A stretch of DNA of 64,000 nt from Pseudoalteromonas haloplanktis ATCC 14393 (GTDB lineage: Bacteria > Pseudomonadota > Gammaproteobacteria > Enterobacterales > Alteromonadaceae). Location: assembly GCF_000238355.1 (NCBI RefSeq), contig NZ_AHCA01000005.1, positions 1 to 64,000 of the forward strand. Direction: 5' to 3'. Shown here piece after piece: positions 19,066 to 27,499 of the stretch (the stretch's first letter is position 1; each line of letters opens with the position of its first letter). The translations under genes were made by a program, and so were the position numbers. The notes below the pieces were generated by a model, which searched no databases, was not told where the DNA came from, and worked only from the letters and a program-made list of their open reading frames with translations.

Positions 19066-20067
19066 ATGTCTTATAACATTGCGGTAATAGGCTTTGGTTT
19101 AACTGGGCGCTTAGCGGCGCTTGAACTGAGCTTAAAGCATAAGGTGACTGTTTATGAATCGGGAGATGAGCAGGCGCTTGATAGTGCGGGAAAAGTCGCT
19201 GCGGCGATGCTCGCGCCTTTAGCTGAATCGGTATTATGTGAACAAGATTTAGCTTTGCTAGGACTGGATTCGATCAGGCGCTGGCCAAGTATTTTAGCGC
19301 AGCTTGACGATGAAGTGTTTTTTCAACAGCAAGGTTCTTTAGTGGTCGCTCACCAGCAAGACAAAGGCGATTTACAGAGTTTTATACAACGCTTAAAACC
19401 TTTGGCTGGCCATCATGGACACCGGTTAACAGGAGCGCAAATCAGTGAGTTAGAGCCGGAACTTGCAGGGCGTTTTAATCAAGGTGTGTTTTTACCGTGC
19501 GAAGGGCAAATTGATAATCACGCTTTTTATCAAGCGAGTTTTAAGACTCTGAAGCAGCGGAATGTGAGCTTTAAGTTTGCACAAACAGTTGATGTAGACT
19601 CTGGAAACTTGCAGCAATCATTTGATTATATTGTTGATTGTCGAGGTCTAGGCGCTAAAAGTGCAGCGTGTAAGTTGCGTGGAGTACGTGGTGAGGTCGT
19701 GCGTTTGTTCGCCCCTGAGGTAAAGTTAACGCGTCCGGTGCGGTTAATGCATCCGCGCTATCCAATCTATATTGCCCCTAAGCCTAACGACCAGTATGTG
19801 ATTGGTGCGACAGAAATCGAGTCACAAGATCATGGCCCAGCTACGGTACGCTCAACTCTTGAGCTATTATCGGCAGCGTACACAGTACATAGTGGCTTTG
19901 CAGAAGCACGGGTGTTAAGCATTCAAACTGGCCTGCGCCCTGCGTTTAGCGATAATCGCCCGCAGGTAACTCAGCAGCAACAGCTGATCAGCATTAATGG
20001 CTTGTATCGCCATGGCTATTTGCTTGCACCGAGTTTAGTCGCTGATGCTGTGGCGCGGATCAATTAA
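19066..20067 (+). CDS. thiO: Glycine oxidase-type FAD-dependent oxidoreductase ThiO
   Basis: This 333-residue DAAO-family flavoenzyme has an N-terminal FAD motif GFGLTGRLAALEL (about 8-20) and a C-terminal GLRPAFSDNRPQV followed by NGLYRHGYLLAPSL (about 303-322). It oxidises glycine to dehydroglycine for thiazole synthesis. Its presence, with no thiH, indicates the oxygen-dependent route. The start has GGAG 5 bases upstream, directly after the heptamer array. Confidence 0.92.
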   Translation: MSYNIAVIGFGLTGRLAALELSLKHKVTVYESGDEQALDSAGKVAAAMLAPLAESVLCEQDLALLGLDSIRRWPSILAQLDDEVFFQQQGSLVVAHQQDKGDLQSFIQRLKPLAGHHGHRLTGAQISELEPELAGRFNQGVFLPCEGQIDNHAFYQASFKTLKQRNVSFKFAQTVDVDSGNLQQSFDYIVDCRGLGAKSAACKLRGVRGEVVRLFAPEVKLTRPVRLMHPRYPIYIAPKPNDQYVIGATEIESQDHGPATVRSTLELLSAAYTVHSGFAEARVLSIQTGLRPAFSDNRPQVTQQQQLISINGLYRHGYLLAPSLVADAVARIN

Positions 20068-20075
20068 GGGTTAGT

Positions 20076-20285
20076 ATGAAAATGAGTATGAAAATAACAA
20101 TTAATGGTGAAAGTTTTGAGTTGGTAAATACTGCCAATTTAACCCAAGCATTACAGCAATTTGCTGCAAAGGAGCCTTTTGCGGTTGCGATTAATGGTCA
20201 ATTTATTCCGCGTAGTCAGTGTGATACACACTTACTCAATGAAGGCGATAGCATTGAATTACTATCACCGATCCAAGGTGGTTAA
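20076..20285 (+). CDS. thiS: Sulfur carrier protein ThiS
   Basis: This 69-residue ubiquitin-like protein ends in the required Gly-Gly (SPIQGG). ThiF adenylates that C-terminus and the resulting thiocarboxylate donates sulfur to ThiG. The conserved core LTQALQQFA and the late ELLSPIQGG are visible. AAGGG lies 5 bases before the ATG, 8 bp after thiO stops. Confidence 0.95.
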   Translation: MKMSMKITINGESFELVNTANLTQALQQFAAKEPFAVAINGQFIPRSQCDTHLLNEGDSIELLSPIQGG

Positions 20286-20286
20286 T

Positions 20287-21105
20287 GTGAGTAGTTTAAT
20301 ATCAGATAGTTTTAGTATTTATGGTGAGCAGTTCACTAGCCGCCTATTAATTGGCTCAGCATTGTATCCGTCACCTGCGATTATGGCCGATTCCATTGTA
20401 GCCAGTGGTGCGCAGGTGGTTACTGTGTCATTACGACGTCAGCAAAGCGCCGCAGCTGGTGATGACTTTTGGCAGTTGATCAAAGACACAGGGTTAAAAG
20501 TATTACCCAATACAGCAGGGTGTCATAGTGTTAAGGAAGTTGTTACGCTTGCGCAAATGTGCCGTGAAGTGTTTGCCACCGATTGGATCAAGCTAGAATT
20601 AATAGGTGATGACTATAACCTACAACCCGATCCGTTTGCTTTACTTGAAGCCACAAAAATATTGTTAGCTGACGGTTTTAAAGTGTTACCTTATTGCACC
20701 GACGATTTAGTATTATGCCAACGTTTAGCTGAAGCTGGATGTGAAGTACTAATGCCATGGGGAGCGCCGATTGGCACAGGCAAAGGGTTATTAAATCAAT
20801 ATAATTTAAGAACTATTCGAGAGCGATTACCCGATACCACATTAATAGTCGATGCAGGCTTAGGTTTACCATCACACGCCTGCCAAGCGCTTGAATTAGG
20901 TTATGATGCAGTGTTATTAAATTCGGCTATTGCAGGCGCGGGCTGCCCTGTTACCATGAGTCATGCATTTAAAGCAGCGGTTGAGGCTGGCCGTTTTGCG
21001 TACCGAGCGAAGGCGATGCCAGAAAAAGACGTTGCTGCCCCATCTACTCCCACGATGGGTATGCCTTTTTGGCATCAAGATTTTGGTATTAAGAATAAAA
21101 ATTAG
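20287..21105 (+). CDS. thiG: Thiazole synthase ThiG
   Basis: This TIM-barrel enzyme of about 272 residues joins deoxyxylulose phosphate, ThiS thiocarboxylate and dehydroglycine. The Schiff-base lysine is Lys102 in [10 protein letters not shown], and the phosphate-binding end reads [24 protein letters not shown]-like blocks. A GTG start at 20287 is chosen: it is 1 base after the thiS stop and preceded by AAGGTGG. Longer in-frame starts would lie inside thiS and add residues unlike the family. Confidence 0.95.
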   Translation: MSSLISDSFSIYGEQFTSRLLIGSALYPSPAIMADSIVASGAQVVTVSLRRQQSAAAGDDFWQLIKDTGLKVLPNTAGCHSVKEVVTLAQMCREVFATDWIKLELIGDDYNLQPDPFALLEATKILLADGFKVLPYCTDDLVLCQRLAEAGCEVLMPWGAPIGTGKGLLNQYNLRTIRERLPDTTLIVDAGLGLPSHACQALELGYDAVLLNSAIAGAGCPVTMSHAFKAAVEAGRFAYRAKAMPEKDVAAPSTPTMGMPFWHQDFGIKNKN

Positions 21106-21118
21106 GAAATACGTAACT

Positions 21119-22639
21119 ATGAATCATGTTGTTTGGACAATTGCTGGCTCTGACTCTGGCGGTGGTGCAGGTATTCAAGCGGATATTAAAGCGATGCAAA
21201 GTTTTGGCGTCCATGGTTGTACGGCGATCACCGCGTTGACTGCGCAAAATAGTTTAGGCGTTGAAGCACTTAACCCAATTTCAACCGAAGTGATTGAATC
21301 ACAATTACTTGCGCTTGAAAGCGACATGAAAGCCCGAGTTATTAAAATTGGCATGTTGGCAAATGTGCAGCAAATTCAATTGATCAGTGAGCACCTTAAA
21401 CATTATAAAGCCACATGGCCTGTTACACCTTTAGTTGTTTATGATCCCGTGGCGATTGCTAGCAGTGGTGACTTACTGACAGAAGAAGATACTGTTAGTG
21501 CAATTAAAGAATGCTTAATGCCGCTGGTGGATGTGATCACCCCCAATACGCATGAAACGCAGTTACTCACAGGCGTGTATTTAATAGGCCCTAGCGCTGT
21601 AAAAGAGGCAGCAGCTAAACTACATAGTTGGGGCGCGAAAGCGGTGGTGATCAAAGGTGGTCATTGGGATTACCCAAGTGGATATTGCATTGATTACTGC
21701 AGTGAGGGGGAAAGCGAATACTGGCTTGGCAATGAAAAAGTTCAAACCCCACATAGTCATGGTACAGGGTGTAGTATGGCGTCGGTGATTGCTGCCTGTT
21801 TAGCAAAAGATTACCCACTAAAAGATGCCTTTATTTTAGCGAAAGCGTATATCAATCAAGGTTTAAAAGCGGCTACTCGCTACGGTGAGGGGATTGGTCC
21901 TGTGGCACAAACGAGCTTTCCAGAAAATCTTGCCGATTACCCACAAGTAATAGAAGCGGGCAGTTGGCTGGGGGATGAACTTGATTTTGAACAACCGAAT
22001 GAATTTACTATGGCGGCAGGCTTTGCAGAGTGTGAAAGCAAACAGCTTGGTTTGTATGCGGTGGTTGATACGCTTGACTGGCTAGAAAAGTGCTTGGCCC
22101 AAGGAGTTAAAACTGTACAGCTTAGAATGAAAAATGGCACTGATGAGGAGCTTGAACACGCAGTTGCCGCAGCTGTTACACTTGGTCAAAAGTATGATGG
22201 TAATGTGTACATCAACGATCATTGGCAATTAGCCATTAAGCATGGTGCTTATGGCGTGCACTTAGGGCAAGAAGACTTACTGGAGGCTAACCTAGTTGCC
22301 ATTAAAGAGTCCGGTATGCGATTAGGGCTGTCAACTCACGGTTTTTATGAAATGCTACGCGCTCATAATTACCGCCCGAGTTATATGGCGATTGGCGCTA
22401 TTTACCCCACCACCACCAAAGATATGACAGGGCAAATACAAGGGCTTGAAAAGTTAAAACACTTTGTGCCGTTAATGCAAGATTACCCAACCGTTGCCAT
22501 TGGTGGTATTGATTTAGCACGTGCCAGTGACGTTGCGGCAACGGGGGTTGGTAGTGTGGCGGTAGTGAGAGCGATTACCGAATCTACAGATTATCAGCAA
22601 GCTATAGCCGATTTACAAAGTATTATTGGTCATGAATAA
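21119..22639 (+). CDS. thiDE: Bifunctional HMP(-P) kinase / thiamine-phosphate synthase (ThiD-ThiE fusion)
   Basis: This 506-residue fusion has ThiD at about 1-265 (TIAGSDSGGGAGIQADIKAM at the start, GTGCSMASVIAACLA near 220) and ThiE at about 295-506 (LYAVVDTLDWLEKCL, VQLRMK, YINDHWQLA, GVHLGQED, AIGAIYPTTTK). It phosphorylates hydroxymethylpyrimidine and couples it to the thiazole, making thiamine phosphate. The linker (about 265-295) is acidic. ATG 21119 has AGGAAA upstream and starts exactly at the ThiD motif. The stop overlaps the thiF start by 1 base. Confidence 0.95.
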   Translation: MNHVVWTIAGSDSGGGAGIQADIKAMQSFGVHGCTAITALTAQNSLGVEALNPISTEVIESQLLALESDMKARVIKIGMLANVQQIQLISEHLKHYKATWPVTPLVVYDPVAIASSGDLLTEEDTVSAIKECLMPLVDVITPNTHETQLLTGVYLIGPSAVKEAAAKLHSWGAKAVVIKGGHWDYPSGYCIDYCSEGESEYWLGNEKVQTPHSHGTGCSMASVIAACLAKDYPLKDAFILAKAYINQGLKAATRYGEGIGPVAQTSFPENLADYPQVIEAGSWLGDELDFEQPNEFTMAAGFAECESKQLGLYAVVDTLDWLEKCLAQGVKTVQLRMKNGTDEELEHAVAAAVTLGQKYDGNVYINDHWQLAIKHGAYGVHLGQEDLLEANLVAIKESGMRLGLSTHGFYEMLRAHNYRPSYMAIGAIYPTTTKDMTGQIQGLEKLKHFVPLMQDYPTVAIGGIDLARASDVAATGVGSVAVVRAITESTDYQQAIADLQSIIGHE

Positions 22640-23397
22640 TGATTGAGTTATCAGACAAAGAGCAGCTGCGTTACAGCCGTCATTTAATGCTCAAAGAAGT
22701 AGGGCTGGAAGGGCAGTTAAAATTAAAAGCAGCTCATATAGTGGTTGTAGGCGCAGGTGGCCTAGGCAGTCCTGCGTTACTGTATTTAGCTGCTGCTGGT
22801 ATTGGCGAGTTAACCTTGTTAGATGACGATAAAGTTGAGCTTTCGAACTTACAGCGCCAAGTGCTCTATAAGGTAAATCACTTAGGACAAGACAAGGTCA
22901 GCGCTGCGGGTAAAGTGTTAAGTAGCTTAAATAATCAAATAAAAATTAATACAGTTAGTACTAAACTCAGTGCTGATAATGCCCCACAAGTATTCTCTGG
23001 CGCGACTTTAGTACTTGATTGCAGTGATAACTTTAGCACGCGTTATGTGGTGAATCGGCAATGCTTGGCACTAGGGATCCCGCTTGTGTCAGGGGCGGCT
23101 ATAGCGAGCGAAGGTCAGTTGATGTGTTTTGATTTTCGCCAGCCACAAAGCCCTTGTTACGGCTGTTTATTTGGAGCACAACCCCAAGAGCAAACGCTCA
23201 ATTGCAGTAATGCAGGGGTATTAAGCCCGCTATTAGGGGTAATCGGTTCAATGCAGGCACTATTAGCAGTTAATATTGTGCTTGGTCATCATCAAGGAAG
23301 TCAGTTTATTCGTTTTGATGGATTAAGTTTAGCGCAGCAGCAGTTTAAATTAAGCAAAGCGCCCCAGTGTACGGAATGTGGTGGGGAACTGGCTTGA
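22639..23397 (+). CDS. thiF: ThiS adenylyltransferase ThiF (HesA/MoeB/ThiF family)
   Basis: This 252-residue E1-like enzyme has the ATP-binding loop GAGGLGSPALLYLAAAG (about 38-54), the acidic DDDKVELSNLQRQ segment and two zinc-binding CxxC pairs (CYGC about 172-175, CTEC about 245-248). It activates the ThiS C-terminus. It lacks a rhodanese domain, as ThiF and MoeB of enterics do. It is the last gene of the operon, coupled by a 1-base overlap to thiDE. Confidence 0.93.
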   Translation: MIELSDKEQLRYSRHLMLKEVGLEGQLKLKAAHIVVVGAGGLGSPALLYLAAAGIGELTLLDDDKVELSNLQRQVLYKVNHLGQDKVSAAGKVLSSLNNQIKINTVSTKLSADNAPQVFSGATLVLDCSDNFSTRYVVNRQCLALGIPLVSGAAIASEGQLMCFDFRQPQSPCYGCLFGAQPQEQTLNCSNAGVLSPLLGVIGSMQALLAVNIVLGHHQGSQFIRFDGLSLAQQQFKLSKAPQCTECGGELA

Positions 23398-23403
23398 TAT
23401 AAT

Positions 23404-23438
23404 AAAACGCGGCATGACAGGATCAGCCGCGTTTTTAT
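23404..23438. terminator. Terminator of the thiamine operon
   Basis: Arms AAACGCGGC and GCCGCGTTT surround a 13-base loop and are followed by a T run. The A run on the left makes it usable for the convergent psd gene as well. Confidence 0.85.
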
Positions 23439-23449
23439 TGAAAAATTAA

Positions 23450-24316
23450 TTAATCATCAATCTCAGCGAAGGGTGTGCCCATACGGGTTATAGTGCCAGG
23501 TTTTTGATCATCAAAAATGTCTGCTTTATCCGCTCCCCAAGCTAAAATAACCGTTGAGCCTAATTTAAAGCGGCCCATTTCTTCACCTTTTTTCAAGGTA
23601 ATGGCGTTGTCACCTGTGGTTGGGTAGTTCCAGCTAAATACATCTTTACCTGCGGGTGGTGTCACTGTGCCAGCCCAAACAGTCTCAATGCTAGCAACAA
23701 TAGTCGCTCCTACTAATACCATAGCAAGCGGGCCAATTTCAGTATCAAATATAGCTACTACGCGTTCATTACGTGCAAATAAGTTTGGTACATTTTGTGC
23801 GGTAAGTGGGTTCACTGAGAATAAATCACCCGGTACATAAATCATTTTGCTTAATGTGCCGTCAATAGGCATATGAATACGGTGATAGTCCTTTGGGGCC
23901 AAATAAATAGTTGCAAAGTCACCTCCTAAAAATGGTGCTGTATCTTGCTCTGAGCCACCTAGTAGTGCTTGCAAGCTGTAATCATGGCCTTTAGCTTGGA
24001 TCAGTTGACCTTCAACAATCGGCCCTAGTTGGCTGATCGCCCCATCGACAGGGTGAGCAATGATATCACTCTCTGTTGCTAATGGGCGCACACCGTCTTT
24101 TAATGGGCGAGTAAAAAATTCATTAAAGGTTTTATAGTGAGCAGGATCGCTATATTGCGCTTCGCTCATATCAATTTTGTATTGTTTAATAAATAGCTTG
24201 ATCAAGGTAGTGGTAAGTGCGCCAGCTTTCGCTGCGGCTAATTTACCCACCATGCGCGATACAAAGTGTTTTGGCATTGCATATTGCATTGCTATTTTGA
24301 ACTTATCTAAACTCAC
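23450..24316 (-). CDS. psd: Phosphatidylserine decarboxylase proenzyme
   Basis: This 288-residue inner-membrane enzyme makes phosphatidylethanolamine. The self-cleavage motif LGST is present near residue 253 ([12 protein letters not shown]); its Ser becomes the pyruvoyl cofactor. Other family blocks are [21 protein letters not shown] and [11 protein letters not shown]. Length is standard (285-295). It follows rsgA by 15 bp on the same strand, an arrangement common in gammaproteobacteria. Confidence 0.97.
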   Translation of the reverse strand: MSLDKFKIAMQYAMPKHFVSRMVGKLAAAKAGALTTTLIKLFIKQYKIDMSEAQYSDPAHYKTFNEFFTRPLKDGVRPLATESDIIAHPVDGAISQLGPIVEGQLIQAKGHDYSLQALLGGSEQDTAPFLGGDFATIYLAPKDYHRIHMPIDGTLSKMIYVPGDLFSVNPLTAQNVPNLFARNERVVAIFDTEIGPLAMVLVGATIVASIETVWAGTVTPPAGKDVFSWNYPTTGDNAITLKKGEEMGRFKLGSTVILAWGADKADIFDDQKPGTITRMGTPFAEIDD

Positions 24317-24331
24317 TGATTTCTTCCTAAT

Positions 24332-25390
24332 TTATACGCGCGGAGCGCGAGCTCCGGCACGGCCATCGGCCATTGTTTCTAAAATTCTGTGGTAACTATC
24401 AAAACGTAACTGCGAAATATCACCTTCATCTACTGCTTGACGAATTATACAACCTGGATCGTTTAAATGCTTGCAGTCTCGAAAACGACAGCCACCGATG
24501 AATTCACGAAATTCTTTAAAGCACCATGTAACACGTTCTACATCTAAGTGCCATAAACCAAACTCACGAATGCCTGGCGAGTCAATTAAATTACCGCCAG
24601 AAGGGAGATGGTGTAATCGTGATACTGTCGTAGTGTGTTGACCAAGACCGCTGTTTTCAGAGACTTCTTTGGTGAGTATTTCAGCATCAGGTAAAACAGT
24701 ATTCACTAAGGTTGATTTACCTACGCCACTTTGACCAACAAAAATACTGTTTTTATCAACTAACGTTTCTTTTAGTGCGTCAATGCCATAACCACTTTTA
24801 TTACTCACTAAAAAAACTTGATAACCAAGGCCACGGTAAATATCGAGTACTTGGTTGATTTCTGCTAAGCCTTGCTCGTCAATTAAGTCTATTTTATTAA
24901 GCACTAAAATAGGCTCTATGCCCATGTCTTCACACGCGATTAAATACCGGTCGATAATACTTGGGGTAAACTCGGGTAAGACTGCTGACACCATCAATAT
25001 TTGGTCAATGTTGGCTGCTATGACTTTTACACCGTCGTAAAAATCAGGGCGAGTTAATTGCGAACGGCGTTCATGCATCGCTTCAATTACACCAGCTAAA
25101 TCACCTTCGCTGACTTTAGCACGACGAAATTGTACTTCGTCACCACAAACAATGCCTTTTACGGTGCGGCGAATATTACAGCGTAGTACATCGCCGGCAT
25201 CGGTTTCAATGTCTGCATGTTGGCCAAACCGGCTGATCACCACGGCATTTTCTGCAGGGCCTAAATTGTCCGTTTGCCATTGGTTTGATGCACCTTGGGC
25301 AGTGCCTGCATCGGCATTCGACAAGCGCTTTTGGTGATTGGCCTTGATCCGACGGGATTGGCCTTTACTTAATTTCTTCTGTTTTGCCAC
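24332..25390 (-). CDS. rsgA: Small ribosomal subunit biogenesis GTPase RsgA
   Basis: This 352-residue circularly permuted GTPase assists late 30S maturation. Motif order is permuted: G4 NKID (about 161-164) precedes G1 GQSGVGKST (about 217-225) and G3 DSPG. A C-terminal zinc site CxxxxCxxxxxxxC reads CRFRDCKHLNDPGC. The N-terminus is basic (KLSKGQSRRIKANHQKR), as in enteric RsgA. It is divergent from orn. Confidence 0.96.
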   Translation of the reverse strand: MAKQKKLSKGQSRRIKANHQKRLSNADAGTAQGASNQWQTDNLGPAENAVVISRFGQHADIETDAGDVLRCNIRRTVKGIVCGDEVQFRRAKVSEGDLAGVIEAMHERRSQLTRPDFYDGVKVIAANIDQILMVSAVLPEFTPSIIDRYLIACEDMGIEPILVLNKIDLIDEQGLAEINQVLDIYRGLGYQVFLVSNKSGYGIDALKETLVDKNSIFVGQSGVGKSTLVNTVLPDAEILTKEVSENSGLGQHTTTVSRLHHLPSGGNLIDSPGIREFGLWHLDVERVTWCFKEFREFIGGCRFRDCKHLNDPGCIIRQAVDEGDISQLRFDSYHRILETMADGRAGARAPRV

Positions 25391-25512
25391 TTTTGGCCTA
25401 TAACTTGGTTAAATGTCGTGCTTTTTGAAAAAAAAGCTTTAGGTCGACTGATGATACTAATATGATATAACTAAATGCGTTGGATCTAAAGGAAAGTACC
25501 GCTTAGGTAATT

Positions 25513-26058
25513 ATGTCTTTTCATAAATCAAATCTTATCTGGCTCGACCTTGAAATGACAGGTCTTGAACCAGCCACAGATAAAATACTCGAAATAGCCA
25601 CTGTTGTCACCGACAGTGAGTTAAACATTTTGGCTGAAGGGCCAACTATTGCTATTCATCAAAGCGATGAGTTACTTGATGGCATGGATGAATGGTGTAC
25701 CACTCAACATGGTCAATCTGGCTTAACAGCACGTTGTAAAGCAAGTACATTTACAGAGCAAGATGCTGTAGAGCAAACCTTAGCATTTTTAAAGCAATGG
25801 GTTCCTGCTGGCGCGTCACCTATGTGTGGAAACTCTATTGGTCAAGACAGACGCTTTATGAATAAGTATATGCGCGAATTGGAAGATTACTTCCATTACC
25901 GTAACTTAGACGTGAGCACCATTAAAGAGCTTGCACGACGCTGGAAACCAGAGGTGTTAGCGCAAGTGAACAAAAAAGGCTCACACCTTGCTTTGGACGA
26001 CATCAAAGATTCGATCATGGAATTAAAAGTCTACCAAGAAAAATTCTTTAATTTGTAA
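25513..26058 (+). CDS. orn: Oligoribonuclease
   Basis: This 181-residue DEDDh 3'-5' exonuclease degrades 2-5 nt RNAs and the pGpG released by c-di-GMP phosphodiesterases such as the EAL proteins in this window. Catalytic residues are visible: D and E in DLEMTGLEP (about 12-14), D in SIGQDRRF, and the H-D pair in [12 protein letters not shown] near 158-163. Length is exactly that of the family. Confidence 0.98.
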   Translation: MSFHKSNLIWLDLEMTGLEPATDKILEIATVVTDSELNILAEGPTIAIHQSDELLDGMDEWCTTQHGQSGLTARCKASTFTEQDAVEQTLAFLKQWVPAGASPMCGNSIGQDRRFMNKYMRELEDYFHYRNLDVSTIKELARRWKPEVLAQVNKKGSHLALDDIKDSIMELKVYQEKFFNL

Positions 26059-26065
26059 AAAACAC

Positions 26066-26093
26066 TTGCAAACACATTGAAATATTGTAGAAT
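26066..26093 (+). promoter_or_regulatory. Promoter of the tRNA-Gly locus
   Basis: TTGCAA (26066-26071) and TAGAAT (26088-26093), 16 bp apart, are followed by a GC-rich discriminator (CCTGCCCCGC), typical of stable-RNA promoters under stringent control. It lies 8 bp after the orn stop and about 115 bp before the first tRNA. Confidence 0.75.
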
Positions 26094-26171
26094 CCTGCCC
26101 CGCTTAAGACGATAACCCCCGCGGGGTTAGTGTGTTTGAGTGCAGGTTAAAGGAACGAAGTTTAATATTGA

Positions 26172-26200
26172 TAGAACCTAGAACCTAGAACCTAGAACCT
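26172..26200. repeat. Heptamer array (CTAGAAC)4 in the tRNA-Gly leader
   Basis: Four copies of the same heptamer as in the thiC-thiO gap (TAGAACC register) lie between the stable-RNA promoter and the first tRNA-Gly. They would be transcribed as part of the 5' leader removed by RNase P. Confidence 0.9.
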
Positions 26201-26209
26201 GAATATGAT

Positions 26210-26285
26210 GCGGCACTAGCTCAGTTGGTAGAGCGCGACCTTGCCAAGGTCGAGGTCACGAGTTCGAGCCTCGTGTGCCGCTCCA
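26210..26285 (+). tRNA. tRNA-Gly (GCC), copy 1
   Basis: A 76-nt tRNA with CCA encoded. The acceptor arms are GCGGCAC and GTGCCGC. The D arm contains AGCTCAGTTGGTAGAGC, the anticodon loop is TTGCCAA (GCC), and the T arm is CACGA-GTTCGAGCC-TCGTG. The trailer can form a hairpin in which the CCA pairs (CCAATTTCT/AGAAATTGG, 26283-26306). Confidence 0.97.
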
Positions 26286-26307
26286 ATTTCTCACCAAAGA
26301 AATTGGC

Positions 26308-26383
26308 TTAAGTTTCAAGGGGAAAGTTGAAAGCTCCAAGCTGTTCTAACTTTTAACTTGAATCTTGTAACTAGAAACTTTTT
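26308..26383. repeat. Degenerate heptamer stretch after tRNA-Gly copy 1
   Basis: The right part reads in sevens (AACTTTT AACTTGA ATCTTGT AACTAGA AACTTTT), a decayed relative of the CTNGAA arrays. The left part holds inverted relatives (GTTTCAAG, AGTTGAAAG). No coding signal is present. Confidence 0.6.
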
Positions 26384-26401
26384 ATGCGGCACTAGCTCAG
26401 T
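26384..26401 (+). pseudogene. 5' fragment of tRNA-Gly
   Basis: Eighteen bases identical to the first 18 of the intact tRNA (acceptor 5' strand and start of the D arm) break off at TTG. About 62 unrelated bases follow before the next full tRNA. There is no 3' half, so no tRNA can form. It is a remnant of a duplicated and interrupted copy. Confidence 0.9.
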
Positions 26402-26463
26402 TGCCAGAACGTTTTACCGCGACTTGTCGCGCACCAACGGACAAATTACTGGCTATTTTGAAT

Positions 26464-26539
26464 GCGGCACTAGCTCAGTTGGTAGAGCGCGACCTTGCCA
26501 AGGTCGAGGTCACGAGTTCGAGCCTCGTGTGCCGCTCCA
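26464..26539 (+). tRNA. tRNA-Gly (GCC), copy 2
   Basis: It is identical to copy 1 over all 76 nt including the CCA. The two copies are about 180 bp apart and probably share the upstream promoter. The tandem tRNA-derived units begin directly after its CCA. Confidence 0.97.
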
Positions 26540-26844
26540 ATCTTTATCTAATATCAAAAAAAACATGCCAAGGTCGAACTAAGCCATAAGCAGTTCGAGT
26601 CTCGTGTGCCGCTCCAATCTTTATCTAATATCAAAAAAAACATGCCAAGGTCGAACTAAGTCATAAGCAGTTCGAGCCTCGTGTGCCGCTCCAATCTTTA
26701 TCTAATATCAAAAAAAAACATGCCAAGGTCGAACTAAGTCATAAGCAGTTCGAGCCTCGTGTGCCGCTCCAATCTTTATCTAATATCAAAAAAACATGCC
26801 AAGGTCGAACTAAGCCATAAGCAGTTCGAGCCTCATGTGCCGCT
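26540..26844. repeat. Four tandem 77-bp units built on the tRNA-Gly 3' half
   Basis: Each unit has four parts: a spacer ATCTTTATCTAATATC plus an A run; TGCCAAGGTCGA (anticodon loop onward, identical to the tRNA); 15 novel bases; and 24 bases of the T loop, acceptor 3' strand and CCA. Units occupy 26540-26616, 26617-26693, 26694-26771 and 26772-26844; the last lacks CCA. The acceptor 5' strand and the T-stem 5' strand are missing, so they cannot be tRNAs. Instead TCGAACT pairs with AGTTCGA inside each unit. On the minus strand this 11-bp interrupted stem is followed by T7-T9, like a terminator. Confidence 0.92.
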
Positions 26845-26947
26845 GGATTCTCTTCTAAGTGAATATTCATCTTTTATTTATTAAAACCGCCACAAATAAA
26901 AGAAGTTAATAGTTTTACTTAATCAGCTGTTGGAGTAATGCTTTTCT

Positions 26948-27073
26948 GATAGCTGATAGCTGATAGCTGATAGCTGATAGCTGATAGCTGATAGCTGATA
27001 GCTGATAGCTGATAGCTGATAGCTGATAGCTGATAGCTGATAGCTGATAGCTGATAGCTGATAGCTGATAGCT
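26948..27073. repeat. Heptamer array (GATAGCT)18
   Basis: Eighteen perfect copies of GATAGCT (126 bp) end exactly at the stop codon side of the minus-strand yjbQ gene. The complete absence of variation implies recent expansion or active homogenisation. The unit differs from the CTNGAA family but has the same length. Confidence 0.97.
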
Positions 27074-27499
27074 TTATATTTGCCCTTGCAATGTCACAAC
27101 AATACGTCTTGCGCCACCATGATCACGATGCTCACCTAAATAAACTCCCTGCCAAGTGCCTAGTTGTAAGCGCCCTTGATTAATTGGAATAGTCAGTTCA
27201 CAACCTAAAACACTGGATTTAATGTGAGCAGGCATGTCGTCATCGCCTTCATAGTCATGGCGGTAATAAGGTTGGCACTCGGGAACAAATTTATTGAAGT
27301 GGCTTTCCATATCCATACGAACCGTTGGATCGGCATTTTCGTTGATAGTTAAGCTTGCTGAAGTGTGCTGAATAAAAAGATGTAATAAGCCAATTTGATA
27401 ATCAGCTATTTCAGGTAGTTGGCTAATTATTTCATTGTCAATAATATGAAAGCCTCGTGAGCGAGGCTTCAGTTGGATGGTTTTTTGTAACCAGCTCAT
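27074..27499 (-). CDS. yjbQ: YjbQ family protein (UPF0047; reported secondary thiamine-phosphate synthase)
   Basis: This 141-residue protein has family blocks [20 protein letters not shown] (about 47-66), [22 protein letters not shown] (about 79-101) and [20 protein letters not shown]. These form the metal-binding, His-rich pocket of the fold. Members were reported to have weak thiamine-phosphate synthase activity, which is interesting given the thiamine operon 4 kb away. Its start overlaps the CheX-like stop by 4 bp. It ends against the GATAGCT array. Confidence 0.88.
   Translation of the reverse strand: MSWLQKTIQLKPRSRGFHIIDNEIISQLPEIADYQIGLLHLFIQHTSASLTINENADPTVRMDMESHFNKFVPECQPYYRHDYEGDDDMPAHIKSSVLGCELTIPINQGRLQLGTWQGVYLGEHRDHGGARRIVVTLQGQI

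Noticed and set aside
26384-26463. A divergent third tRNA
   Set aside because: After 18 bases no D-stem closure, anticodon arm or T arm can be formed and no CCA end is present.
26358-26589. Open reading frames across the tRNA-Gly locus
   Set aside because: They translate tRNA sequence and have no ribosome-binding site or plausible product.
26540-26844. CRISPR array
   Set aside because: The repeated 77-bp units are contiguous and entirely similar, with no unique spacers, and derive from the adjacent tRNA. No cas genes are present.
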